This document shows, in pieces, positions 22,787 through 30,117 of a stretch of DNA of 32,825 nucleotides. The notes below the pieces were generated by a model, which saw nothing but the letters and a program-made list of their open reading frames with translations, did not search any database and had not been told where the DNA came from. The stretch is from assembly GCA_045589215.1 (NCBI GenBank), contig JAZNOQ010000157.1:1-32825 (forward strand). The letters run 5' to 3'. The stretch's first letter is position 1. Each line of letters opens with the position of its first letter. The translations under genes and the position numbers were made by a program. Source of the DNA: JAZNOQ01 sp045589215. GTDB taxonomy: Bacteria; Bacillota; Clostridia; Oscillospirales; CAG-272.

Positions 22787-25700
22787 ATGCTTACACTGAA
22801 AAACATTACCAAAAATTACGTGATCGGAGACGGTAGCGTAACGCCCGCGCTTTCGGGCGTCAGCATCTGCTTTCGGAAAAGCGAATTCGTCTCGGTGCTT
22901 GGCCCTTCGGGGTGCGGCAAGACGACGCTTCTGAACATCATCGGCGGACTTGACCAATATACGTCGGGCGACCTCGTTATAAACGGGCGGTCGACGAAGG
23001 AGTATAAGGACTCCGACTGGGACACCTACCGTAACCATTCGATTGGATTTGTCTTTCAGAGCTATAACCTGATCCCGCATCAGACCGTTCTTCAGAACGT
23101 CGAGCTTGCTCTGACGCTTTCGGGTGTTTCGAAGGCAGAGCGCCGTGCGCGTGCCACCGAGGCGCTGGAGAAGGTCGGACTCGGAGATCAGCTCCGTAAA
23201 AAGCCGAACCAGATGTCAGGCGGTCAGATGCAGAGAGTCGCGATCGCGCGTGCGCTCGTCAACGATCCCGATATTCTTCTCGCGGATGAGCCGACGGGTG
23301 CGCTTGATACCGTCACGAGCGTTCAGATCATGGAGATCCTCAAGGAGATCTCGAAGGATAAGCTGATCGTGATGGTCACCCATAACCCCGAGCTTGCCGA
23401 GCAGTATTCCACGCGTATCATCCGTCTGAAGGACGGCGTTGTGACCGACGACTCGAACCCCTACGGGGGAGAGGAGGAGGCACCCGCGACCGCTGAAGGC
23501 GGCACGGCGGGCGACAATGCTACGGCTTCCTCCGAGCAAAAGACCGAAAAGAAGAAGGGAAAACGGAAAAAGACCTCGATGTCCTTCCTGACGGCACTCT
23601 CTCTGTCGCTCAACAACCTTCTCACGAAAAAGGCGAGAACCTTCCTCACCTCCTTCGCGGGCAGTATCGGCATCATCGGCATTGCCCTCATCCTTTCGCT
23701 TTCGAACGGCATTCAGCTGTATATCAATCAGGTGCAGGAGGATACGCTGTCGACCTATCCGCTTACGATCGAGTCGGAGGCGCAGGACTACTCCGCGCTC
23801 CTTTCCGCGATGATGAGCGTTTCGGAAAGCGCGAACCGCGAGGTCGAGGAGGGAACGATCTACGTCGACGATTCGATGGGCAGTATGCTCTCCGCGATGA
23901 ATTCGACGGTGTCGAACGATCTCGAAAAATTCTACGCGTATCTCGAACAGAACCGTGACAAGATCGACGAGCATATCCTCGACATCAGCTACACCTACAA
24001 CTTCGATATGCAGATCTACTCGGAGGACGGCAAAACGCGGATCAATCCGACCACGATCTTCGATCACCTCGGAGACGAATTCGCAGGGCTTTCGACGATG
24101 CTTGAGACCTCGGGTATGATGTCGCAGTTCAACGTCTTCTCCGAAATGATCGACAACAAGGAGCTGCTTCTCTCGCAGTACGATCTCATCGACGGCGATT
24201 GGGCGGAGGATTATAACGAGGTCATGCTCGTTCTGAATAAGAACAACTCATTGACGAATATGGTGCTTTACATCCTCGGTATCGAGGATCAGGAGGAGGC
24301 GGCAGAGGTCATGAAGGAGCTGATGGAGAACGGCGAATATACCGTGTCCGACAGAACCTTCACCTATGACGACTTCATCGGTATGAGCTTCTATATCGTC
24401 CCGGGAAGCGCGTACTACGGGCGGACCGACGAGACCTTCACGGTCGACGGTGAGACCTATCACATCTACTCCGATCTTCGTGACGGCGAGGACTACGAGC
24501 AGGCTTCCTTTGCAAAGGAAAACGGCGTGAAGGTCACGATCAGCGGTATTCTCCGTCCCGCAGACGGCGCGGTCGCAAGCTCGATCAATGGTGCTGTCGC
24601 ATACAATAAGTCCCTCACGTCTCACGTCATCGATCTTGTGAACGCGAGCGAGGTGGTGAAGGCGCAGAAGGCTCTTCCGACGCACGATCTCCTCACGGGT
24701 CTTGAGTTTGACAACGGTCAGTACGATGATCTTTCCGCGGAGGAAATGGCTGCGGCATTCGATGCTTATCTTTTAGGCGGCGACGCAGGCATCAAGGACG
24801 CGAAGATCGAGATGATCCTCGACCTCATGTCGAGCCTCTCCGAGGAAGAGGAAGCGGCGTTCATTTCGGAGAAGGTCTCGGGAATGACGGCGGACGAAAA
24901 GACGGTGTACCTCATGCAGAATTTCGAAATGCTTTATGAGGCAAATCCCGCACACTATCAGACCTTGACGCTTCAGCTGATGCGCGTGATGCTCGGCGAT
25001 CAGTATGCATCGATCGGCCCGATGCTCGAGGGACTTTCTCCCGAGGAATTCAAGGCGACGATCGGAGAGATGGGCGGCACACAGGGCGGCACGACAGGCG
25101 GTGCGCAGGGCGGTGCAACGATGACCCCCGATCAGCAGCTTGCCGTGATGCAGGCGGCGTTCGCTACGGTCGATCCCGCCTTGATCAATGAGTACGTTTC
25201 GGAGATCTACCTGCTTGAAGTAAAGGACGGACTTGCGGAGAGCCTTCGCAAGGAATACACCGACGAGGAGCTGGTCGCTCTCTTTGACACGCGCTATGCC
25301 GAAATGAGTGCCGAAGAGAAGGCGGTGCTTTACGAGGGCTATATGCCTGCCCGCGTTTCGGAAAACAGCTACGAGGACGTGATGTACGCGCTCGGATGCG
25401 TTGCGAAGGCAGTACCGCAGGCGATCCACTTCTACGCGAAGGACTTCGCTTCAAAGGATGAGATCGTTGCCTTCATCGACGGCTATAACGACGTCGCAGA
25501 GGAGAACGACGAGATCGTCTACACCGACTATATCGGTCTTATGATGTCCTCGATCACGACGATCATCGACGTCATTTCCTACGTTCTCATCGCGTTCGTT
25601 TCGATCTCGCTCGTGGTCTCCTCGATCATGATCGGCATCATCACCTATATCTCGGTGCTGGAGCGGACGAAGGAGATCGGTATTCTCCGCGCGATCGGCG

Positions 25701-25978
25701 CATCGAAGCGGAATATCTCGAGCGTGTTCAACGCGGAAACGCTGATCATCGGCTTTGCGTCGGGTGCGATCGGTATCATCGTGACCGTGCTTCTGTGCTT
25801 CCCGATCAACTTCATCATAAGAACGCTGTCGGGCATTCAGAGCATCGGCGCACAGCTTCCCGTTGTCGGTGCGGTCGTGCTGATCCTCATCAGTATGGGT
25901 CTTACCGCCGTCGCGGGTCTCATTCCTTCCCGCATTGCGGCAAAGAAGGACCCCGTTGTGGCGCTGAGAAGCGAATAA
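22787..25978 (+). CDS. Fused ABC exporter: MacB/LolD-type ATPase plus FtsX-type permease
   Basis: 1063 residues. Residues 1-225 are a complete ATPase: Walker A GPSGCGKT (39-46), Q-loop FVFQSYNLIPHQT, signature MSGGQMQR, Walker B ILLADEPTGALD, switch His in VTHNPE. A low-complexity linker (about 226-265) joins the first helix (TFLTSFAGSIGIIGIALILSLS), then comes an extracellular region of some 600 residues and three C-terminal helices of the FtsX family with ERTKEIGILRAIGASKRNI. Type VII ABC systems of this kind drive outside processes or expel peptides and antibiotics rather than import. The ectodomain includes repeated acidic helices and a Gly/Thr-rich loop (GGTQGGTTGGAQGG). No sensor kinase pair is adjacent. 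A TATAAT at 22769-22774 lacks a matched -35. Confidence 0.9.
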   Translation: MLTLKNITKNYVIGDGSVTPALSGVSICFRKSEFVSVLGPSGCGKTTLLNIIGGLDQYTSGDLVINGRSTKEYKDSDWDTYRNHSIGFVFQSYNLIPHQTVLQNVELALTLSGVSKAERRARATEALEKVGLGDQLRKKPNQMSGGQMQRVAIARALVNDPDILLADEPTGALDTVTSVQIMEILKEISKDKLIVMVTHNPELAEQYSTRIIRLKDGVVTDDSNPYGGEEEAPATAEGGTAGDNATASSEQKTEKKKGKRKKTSMSFLTALSLSLNNLLTKKARTFLTSFAGSIGIIGIALILSLSNGIQLYINQVQEDTLSTYPLTIESEAQDYSALLSAMMSVSESANREVEEGTIYVDDSMGSMLSAMNSTVSNDLEKFYAYLEQNRDKIDEHILDISYTYNFDMQIYSEDGKTRINPTTIFDHLGDEFAGLSTMLETSGMMSQFNVFSEMIDNKELLLSQYDLIDGDWAEDYNEVMLVLNKNNSLTNMVLYILGIEDQEEAAEVMKELMENGEYTVSDRTFTYDDFIGMSFYIVPGSAYYGRTDETFTVDGETYHIYSDLRDGEDYEQASFAKENGVKVTISGILRPADGAVASSINGAVAYNKSLTSHVIDLVNASEVVKAQKALPTHDLLTGLEFDNGQYDDLSAEEMAAAFDAYLLGGDAGIKDAKIEMILDLMSSLSEEEEAAFISEKVSGMTADEKTVYLMQNFEMLYEANPAHYQTLTLQLMRVMLGDQYASIGPMLEGLSPEEFKATIGEMGGTQGGTTGGAQGGATMTPDQQLAVMQAAFATVDPALINEYVSEIYLLEVKDGLAESLRKEYTDEELVALFDTRYAEMSAEEKAVLYEGYMPARVSENSYEDVMYALGCVAKAVPQAIHFYAKDFASKDEIVAFIDGYNDVAEENDEIVYTDYIGLMMSSITTIIDVISYVLIAFVSISLVVSSIMIGIITYISVLERTKEIGILRAIGASKRNISSVFNAETLIIGFASGAIGIIVTVLLCFPINFIIRTLSGIQSIGAQLPVVGAVVLILISMGLTAVAGLIPSRIAAKKDPVVALRSE

Positions 25979-25993
25979 AAAGCAGTAAAAAAC

Positions 25994-26035
25994 AAGGCTG
26001 TCCCACCTAGGTGAGACAGCCCTTTGTCTTTTTCG
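25994..26035. terminator. Terminator after the ABC exporter
   Basis: GGCTGTC (25996-26002) pairs with GACAGCC (26015-26021), one C-A mismatch, then CAC/GTG closing a four-base loop; a T-rich stretch follows on the plus strand. It faces the converging ECF gene and is again of the GGGCTG type. Confidence 0.8.
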
Positions 26036-26039
26036 GGGG

Positions 26040-26624
26040 TTATCGGCTTTTACGGTATCGGCGGTCAAGCTTCATAAGAAGTGCCGAAAGCGGCAGGATC
26101 AGACAGCCGAAGCCGAGGTTTCCGAGCATATGAAGCACGTCGAAGTAGAGCCCCGATGCAATGTACGCGAGGAGCTTTTCGGGTGCGAAGGAGTTATAGT
26201 AGATCGGAACCTGTGTGAAGGCGCAGAGGGTGCCGTACATGAGTCCGTGGAGACCGCAGACTGCGGGGTAGAGAACCGCAAGCACCTTTGTGGGAAGCCC
26301 TCTCGGGATCAGCATCGTGATCGCCCACAGCACCGTCCAGGCGTAGAAATGGACCACGCACCACGGCGCAAAGCCGTAAAAGACGAAGAGGATCACCGCA
26401 TACAGATAGATCGGGATCAGTGCCTTTGCGCGGAAAACGACCGTGTAGACCATTGTGAACATACCGACCATATGGATGTTCGGTGCCCACTCGAGCGCGA
26501 TCTTGGACGCAAACATCATAGCCCCGAGCATTGCGAAAATGCAGATTTCGTAAGCGATGCGGGCAACTGCGCGCTGCGATTTCGACGCGTCCCTCGGCTT
26601 ATCCGATCTTGTAGGTGAGCTCAT
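26040..26624 (-). CDS. ECF transporter S component, probable corrinoid-specific
   Basis: 194 residues from the ATG at 26624, which has GGAG six bases upstream; the frame opens further upstream at 26657 but without such a site. It has about six hydrophobic helices and the look of ECF S components, including the AMLGAMMFASKIALEWAPNIH opening helix and a YLYAVILFVFYGFAPW segment. S components bind a vitamin and dock on a shared EcfAA'T energy module, which is not in this window. The gene overlaps the DUF4430 lipoprotein gene by 26 bases, and both lie behind a cobalamin riboswitch. Cobalamin or a precursor is therefore the likely substrate, although the S protein fold alone would not tell. Confidence 0.82.
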   Translation of the reverse strand: MSSPTRSDKPRDASKSQRAVARIAYEICIFAMLGAMMFASKIALEWAPNIHMVGMFTMVYTVVFRAKALIPIYLYAVILFVFYGFAPWCVVHFYAWTVLWAITMLIPRGLPTKVLAVLYPAVCGLHGLMYGTLCAFTQVPIYYNSFAPEKLLAYIASGLYFDVLHMLGNLGFGCLILPLSALLMKLDRRYRKSR

Positions 26625-27105
26625 AATGCGCTCCGTCCTCGACCTTCGTGCTGTCAACTCCCGTCATCAGCATCTCACCGTTCTTTGAAACACCCCACCA
26701 GGACTGATTGACGCTGTAATCTGCGGCAATGCCGTTGACTGCCTGAATGTAAAGCCCGTAAGGACCGTCTTCGCCCGTGACGATGCCGTGTGCGAGCAGG
26801 GGCGCACCGAGGAATTCCTCGTCGGTCTTAACGGTAAAGGTGACCGAGTGACCGTCTGCGATGACCTCGACCTTGACGGTCTTTGCGCCTTCGCCGAAGC
26901 ACTTGTCCTCCTTGTAGGTAGCGGTGTCCCAAAGCGCGGGAAGTGCATCCCCTGAGCCGCTGCCCTCGGGAGTGCCCGACGACGTTGCGGGATTTTCGGT
27001 GGTCCCGTCTCCGTCTCCTGCGGCGCCGCAGGCGGTAAAGACCGAGAGAATGGTGAGGATCAAGAGAAGAAGGGCGAACAGACGGATGGTTTTGTTAGAT
27101 CTCAT
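26599..27105 (-). CDS. DUF4430 (transcobalamin-like) lipoprotein
   Basis: 168 residues from the ATG at 27105, with AAGGAGA at a normal distance. A basic N-terminus, a hydrophobic signal segment and the lipobox-like FTAC give a lipoprotein anchored at about Cys27. A Gly/Ser/Thr/Glu-rich linker leads to one DUF4430 domain (about 70-168) with LYIQAVNGI and WWGVSKNGEMLMTGVDST...DGAHYELTYKI. DUF4430 resembles the C-terminal domain of animal transcobalamin and intrinsic factor. The riboswitch upstream and the overlapping ECF S component gene support a role as a surface corrinoid-binding partner. This role is inferred, not demonstrated. Confidence 0.87.
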   Translation of the reverse strand: MRSNKTIRLFALLLLILTILSVFTACGAAGDGDGTTENPATSSGTPEGSGSGDALPALWDTATYKEDKCFGEGAKTVKVEVIADGHSVTFTVKTDEEFLGAPLLAHGIVTGEDGPYGLYIQAVNGIAADYSVNQSWWGVSKNGEMLMTGVDSTKVEDGAHYELTYKIG

Positions 27106-27209
27106 TGTTAGAAATCTCCTTTTTGTATTGTATTTTTCAATACGCAAGGATAAAAGCGGCAATATCCTTCGCCGTAAGCTGTACGCAAACGGTTGCCCAA
27201 GGACTTGTC

Positions 27210-27385
27210 ACGTCACGGAACGATCGGCATTCCGACTTCGGGAGCGTTCTCTGCATCGTCTCCCGTTACGGCAGTGGCTGCTGCTGCGGTTTTGCACCGC
27301 ATTTCCCGATCCCCGAGCGTACCGTCAGGCAGTACGCCCGATCCCCAAATTTCTTCCTGAAATTTCGGTGAACCGTGTTCTAAAC
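27210..27385 (-). promoter_or_regulatory. Cobalamin (B12) riboswitch
   Basis: Read on the minus strand, the core GGGAAATGCGGTGCAAAACC, then GCAGCAGCCACTGCCGTAAC (about 27307-27263), matches the conserved cobalamin riboswitch core (GGGAA, GGTGnAAnnCC, GCnACTG). The distal CGAAGTCGGAATGCCG (27240-27225) matches the conserved AGTCAGGA-ACC segment. CACGG (27377-27373) and CCGTG (27218-27214) can form the closing stem. The element ends about 105 bases before the DUF4430 start. Downstream, AAGGATA/TATCCTT can form a hairpin, but the switching mechanism is not clear. It should reduce expression when cobalamin is abundant. Confidence 0.88.
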
Positions 27386-27449
27386 TCGCGCTGAAAGCAA
27401 TAAAATGCTGACAGATGGAATGATGATGAATAATCGTGCGAATATTCAC

Positions 27450-27482
27450 TTTTCCACAGTCTGTGGAAAAATGTGTGGAAAA
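27450..27482. other. Cluster of three DnaA-box-like 9-mers
   Basis: TTTTCCACA at 27450-27458, and its complement TGTGGAAAA at 27462-27470 and 27474-27482. Each differs by one base from the consensus DnaA box TTATCCACA. The first two face each other as an inverted repeat. An AT-rich stretch with inverted repeats follows (27514-27590). The position beside the rpmH region makes an origin or a DnaA-responsive site plausible. Confidence 0.55.
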
Positions 27483-27513
27483 GGTATTGATCTCGGCGTT
27501 TCCTTCGACAGCT

Positions 27514-27555
27514 TTCGAAAAAAATCTGCGTTTTTCGAATTTTTACTCGAAAAAG
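27514..27555. repeat. AT-rich overlapping inverted repeats
   Basis: TTCGAAAAA (27514-27522) pairs with TTTTTCGAA (27531-27539), which can instead pair with TCGAAAAA (27547-27554). Read on the minus strand this lies just past the holA stop and is followed by a T run, so it may act as a weak terminator of holA; alternatively it is an easily melted region. Confidence 0.5.
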
Positions 27556-27590
27556 CCGAGGAAAACCTGAATAATTATAGATACCTGTTT

Positions 27591-28625
27591 TTATAACGCG
27601 CAGATGACGCGCTCGATCGCGGCGTATCCGTCCGACGAGGACTGCTTCAGCAGTGTGTCCGCCTCGGTCGCGAGGGAGATCGCGTGAAGAAGCCGTCTGC
27701 TTCCCGATTGAAGCGCGCTTTTTTGGTAAAGCCGCGCCTTGTATTCGTGCATTTTCAGCTGCTTCTGCACGTCGTAAATGCTCACGCCGCCCTCGGTCAG
27801 GGTAAAGACCGTGTAGAGGTCGCAGAAGACGCGCGTGATCTCGGAGAGTGCTAAGATCGGATCGATGCGCCGCCGTTTCATATCGGAAAGGACGGTGAGC
27901 GCGTCCTCGTTCCGTCCCTCCATCAGGGCGTTTGCAAACGCAAAGGCGTCATGCTCGCTTGAGGGGATCGCGACGAGGGAGACGTCATCCATGGTGACCG
28001 TATTCCGCCCGCTCGCGAGAACGTAGTAGCTAATCTTGTCGACCTCACTCGCGAGAACGAACATATCGGTCCCGCAAAGCTCGATCACCCTGCGGCAGAC
28101 CTCGGGTGGGGAGACGACCTTGTTGAACGCAAAGTGCTTTTCGCACCACGCGGCAAGACGAGACGGGGTAGAGCGCTCGAAGTGTACGGGGGTGAGATGC
28201 TCGGACAGCTTCTGCAGTGCCGCCGACGGCCGCTTCGGCAGATAGCCGGGGGAGAGAAGCCCTGCGGGGACCGACAGGATCACGACGTTGTAATCGTATT
28301 CGGAGAGTGCCGCGAGGGCATCGCAGAGCGCATCAAGCTCGGAGGCGCGCATCGCGTCGACCGACAGCCCCGTGAGGGTGACGATCTTCTGCTCCGCACC
28401 CATCGGAAGGGGCATCAGGGCATCGAGAAGCTTCGGCGGGGAAAAGTCGAGTGCGTCGAGGCGAAGATCGTTGAAAAAGGCAAACGTCTCGTCGGGCGCA
28501 ACCGTCCTTCCTGCGGCTTCGAGGTCAAGCTGCTTCAGGTAATCCTCGTCGCCGAAAAAGAGGTATCCGCCCGAAAGTCCGCTTTTCAGCTGCTTTCGGA
28601 ATTCCGCTTCGGTGATCATTTGCAT
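27591..28625 (-). CDS. holA: DNA polymerase III delta subunit
   Basis: 344 residues from the ATG at 28625, which has AAAGGAG eight bases upstream; the frame continues upstream without a ribosome site and across the promoter, so the longer version is rejected. HolA opens the beta clamp and is part of the clamp loader. The AAA-like N-terminal region contains GGYLFFGDEDYLKQ and the C-terminal collar region includes FAFANALMEGRNEDAL and the characteristic IDPILALSEITRVFCDLYTV. In many Firmicutes holA lies elsewhere (near comEC or rpsT); here it stands divergent from rpmH, the place normally taken by dnaA. Confidence 0.9.
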   Translation of the reverse strand: MQMITEAEFRKQLKSGLSGGYLFFGDEDYLKQLDLEAAGRTVAPDETFAFFNDLRLDALDFSPPKLLDALMPLPMGAEQKIVTLTGLSVDAMRASELDALCDALAALSEYDYNVVILSVPAGLLSPGYLPKRPSAALQKLSEHLTPVHFERSTPSRLAAWCEKHFAFNKVVSPPEVCRRVIELCGTDMFVLASEVDKISYYVLASGRNTVTMDDVSLVAIPSSEHDAFAFANALMEGRNEDALTVLSDMKRRRIDPILALSEITRVFCDLYTVFTLTEGGVSIYDVQKQLKMHEYKARLYQKSALQSGSRRLLHAISLATEADTLLKQSSSDGYAAIERVICAL

Positions 28626-28659
28626 CGGCTTCACTCCTTTCCGCACATTATCTTCCTTC

Positions 28660-28688
28660 ATTATAACCGAAGTTTTTCGGAAAGTCAA
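28660..28688 (-). promoter_or_regulatory. holA promoter
   Basis: Minus strand: TTGACT (28688-28683), 17-base spacer, TATAAT (28665-28660). The spacer contains the dyad CCGAA/TTCGG (28667-28671 with 28676-28680). Confidence 0.88.
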
Positions 28689-28792
28689 CGCTTTTGCGGC
28701 ATTTTTTCGTCTTTTCGGGTTGGATGATCGTCTGCGTTTGTCCTGTGAAACGGGAGAAGCGCGAAAAAAATAAAAAAATTTCCTCGAAGCCC

Positions 28793-28822
28793 TTGACAAA
28801 TCGGTAGGGGTTGGTGTATAAT
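28793..28822 (+). promoter_or_regulatory. rpmH operon promoter
   Basis: Perfect TTGACA (28793-28798), 18-base spacer, perfect TATAAT (28817-28822). The leader to rpmH is about 145 bases. Confidence 0.88.
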
Positions 28823-28897
28823 ATACGATGTTATTGTGTGGGCGCTGATGAATCTCTCGAAACGCGCTTTCGTGTACAGTATACCTACAGAGAAGAA

Positions 28898-28947
28898 GTC
28901 CGCTTCCCGAAATGCGGGTGAGAGCCCCGACGGGAGGAGTATCGGAC
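28898..28947 (+). promoter_or_regulatory. Possible structured leader of rpmH
   Basis: GTCCG (28898-28902) and CGGAC (28943-28947) can close a junction holding CCCG/CGGG (28906-28909 with 28915-28918) and CCC/GGG (28925-28927 with 28932-28934). It ends about 16 bases before the AAAGGAGG ribosome site. The fold is drawn by eye and not calculated. Confidence 0.4.
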
Positions 28948-28972
28948 GAGTTAAACAAAGGAGGTGCGACAA

Positions 28973-29107
28973 ATGCTTAGAACCTATCAGCCGAAGAAGC
29001 TCCAGAGAAAGAAGGAGCACGGATTCAGAAAGAGAATGGCTACCGCTGACGGTAGAAAAGTCCTCAAGAGAAGACGCGCAAAGGGTAGAAAGAGACTGAC
29101 CTACTGA
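28973..29107 (+). CDS. rpmH: 50S ribosomal protein L34
   Basis: 44 residues, the normal length of L34. It begins MLRTYQPKKLQRKKEHGFRK and continues with the conserved RMATADGRKVLKRRRAKGRK and a final LTY. It is a small basic protein of the large subunit, bound to 23S rRNA. AAAGGAGG lies six or seven bases before the ATG. It heads the classic cluster rpmH-rnpA-yidD-yidC-jag-mnmE. The gap to rnpA is unusually long for this pair (212 bases). Confidence 0.97.
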   Translation: MLRTYQPKKLQRKKEHGFRKRMATADGRKVLKRRRAKGRKRLTY

Positions 29108-29319
29108 TTTTCAGCTTAGGACGGTCAGAAACCGTAAGAGGTCACGGACGTTACGCGAAATATAGACATTTCAGCGAGCGACCCTGACCTCTGTTTCTCT
29201 GTTCGGACGCTTTTTGTTTAGCCGAGCAGAGCCGAGCGGCGAACGGCATTCGCCGAACCAAAACCACGGTAGACTGTAAAAATGAGAGACGATCCGTACG
29301 GAAGGAGGACAGGCATTGT
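29108..29319 (+). other. 212-base rpmH-rnpA spacer with hairpins
   Basis: No gene. Foldable elements: ACGGT/ACCGT just after rpmH, a long-range AGGTCA/TGACCT pairing around a 40-base loop, and CGGCGAA/TTCGCCG further on. No clean terminator with a T tract follows a strong stem, and no -10/-35 pair was found. Confidence 0.5.
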
Positions 29320-29733
29320 ATGAAAAATCCGGCAATTACCGAAAATCATCTTTATCTGAAAACCTTTCGGAAGGGGAAGAGGTTCAGCGGAAGGATCCTT
29401 TCCGTATACGTTCTGAAGGATTACGGCGCGGAACGGCTTAAGAAGGCAGATCCGTTGCACCGCATCAGAAACCGACTCGGACTGTCGGTCACGAAGAAGG
29501 TCGGCGGTGCTGTGACGAGAAGCCGCGTCAAGCGCATTCTGCGCGCGGGATACGATGCTGTGAAGGGGGATCTCCGAACGGGATACCTCGTCGTGATCAG
29601 TCCCTATCCGCGGGCGGCGGAATATAAAAGCACCGACGTCGAAAGGGAGCTGCGCTATGCGTTCCGTAAGCTCGATATGCTGAAGGAACCCTGCGAAGGA
29701 AAGCCGCAGGAAAAGAAGACCTTAACACAATGA
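29320..29733 (+). CDS. rnpA: Ribonuclease P protein component
   Basis: 137 residues. The protein subunit of RNase P, which helps the catalytic RNA cut the 5' leader from pre-tRNA. The RNR-type signature is RLGLSVTKKVGGAVTRSRVKRILRAGY (about 50-77), preceded by LKTFRKGKRFSGR. AAGGAGG is 11 bases upstream of the ATG, slightly far. Its stop codon overlaps the yidD start (ATGA), a coupling typical of this cluster. Confidence 0.95.
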   Translation: MKNPAITENHLYLKTFRKGKRFSGRILSVYVLKDYGAERLKKADPLHRIRNRLGLSVTKKVGGAVTRSRVKRILRAGYDAVKGDLRTGYLVVISPYPRAAEYKSTDVERELRYAFRKLDMLKEPCEGKPQEKKTLTQ

Positions 29734-30056
29734 AATATCTGTTTATCTGGATCATACGATTTTACAGGCGCTTCATATCTCCATTGAAGCCCCCCTGCTG
29801 CCGATTTACGCCGTCCTGCTCCGCCTATGCCCTTGAGGCATTTCAGAAACGTGGATTTTTTGTCGGCTTCGCACTTACGGTGTGGCGCATTGTGCGCTGT
29901 AATCCCTTTTGCATGTCGGGACACGATCCCGTGCCCGAAAGGGGATTCGATCATTTTCCCGTGAGGATACCGAAGTACGCAAACGGACAGGAACATAAAA
30001 AGGAACAGCGGAAAAAGAAGTCAAGTGATACGAATTCGGAGAAGGGTGACGGTTGA
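29730..30056 (+). CDS. yidD: Membrane protein insertion efficiency factor YidD
   Basis: 108 residues; the family core is about 70. An amphipathic N-terminal helix (IWIIRFYRRFISP) is followed by the defining CCRFTPSCSAYALEAF stretch and WRIVRCNPF. It assists YidC-mediated membrane insertion. The C-terminal tail beyond residue 85 is Lys/Ser-rich and not conserved. It is encoded between rnpA (4-base overlap) and yidC, as in most bacteria. Confidence 0.95.
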   Translation: MKYLFIWIIRFYRRFISPLKPPCCRFTPSCSAYALEAFQKRGFFVGFALTVWRIVRCNPFCMSGHDPVPERGFDHFPVRIPKYANGQEHKKEQRKKKSSDTNSEKGDG

Positions 30057-30117
30057 GCCGTGACACGCTCCGAGCAGAGGAACGTGCAGCTTTTGCACGG
30101 GAAAAGAGGAAAAAACG

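Noticed and set aside
23216..24067. 283-residue minus-strand frame opposite the ABC exporter
   Set aside because: Shadow; the plus-strand frame carries ATPase and FtsX motifs throughout.
26924..27394. 156-residue plus-strand frame over the riboswitch and the DUF4430 start
   Set aside because: It lies antisense to a structured RNA and a signal peptide, and has no recognisable domain.
27450..27470. TTTTCCACA/TGTGGAAAA inverted repeat as a holA terminator
   Set aside because: In the holA direction the stem is not followed by a T tract; the third copy nearby fits DnaA boxes better.
28836..29099. 87-residue frame overlapping rpmH in another frame
   Set aside because: It starts at the expected transcription start and overlaps nearly all of rpmH; L34 is certain.
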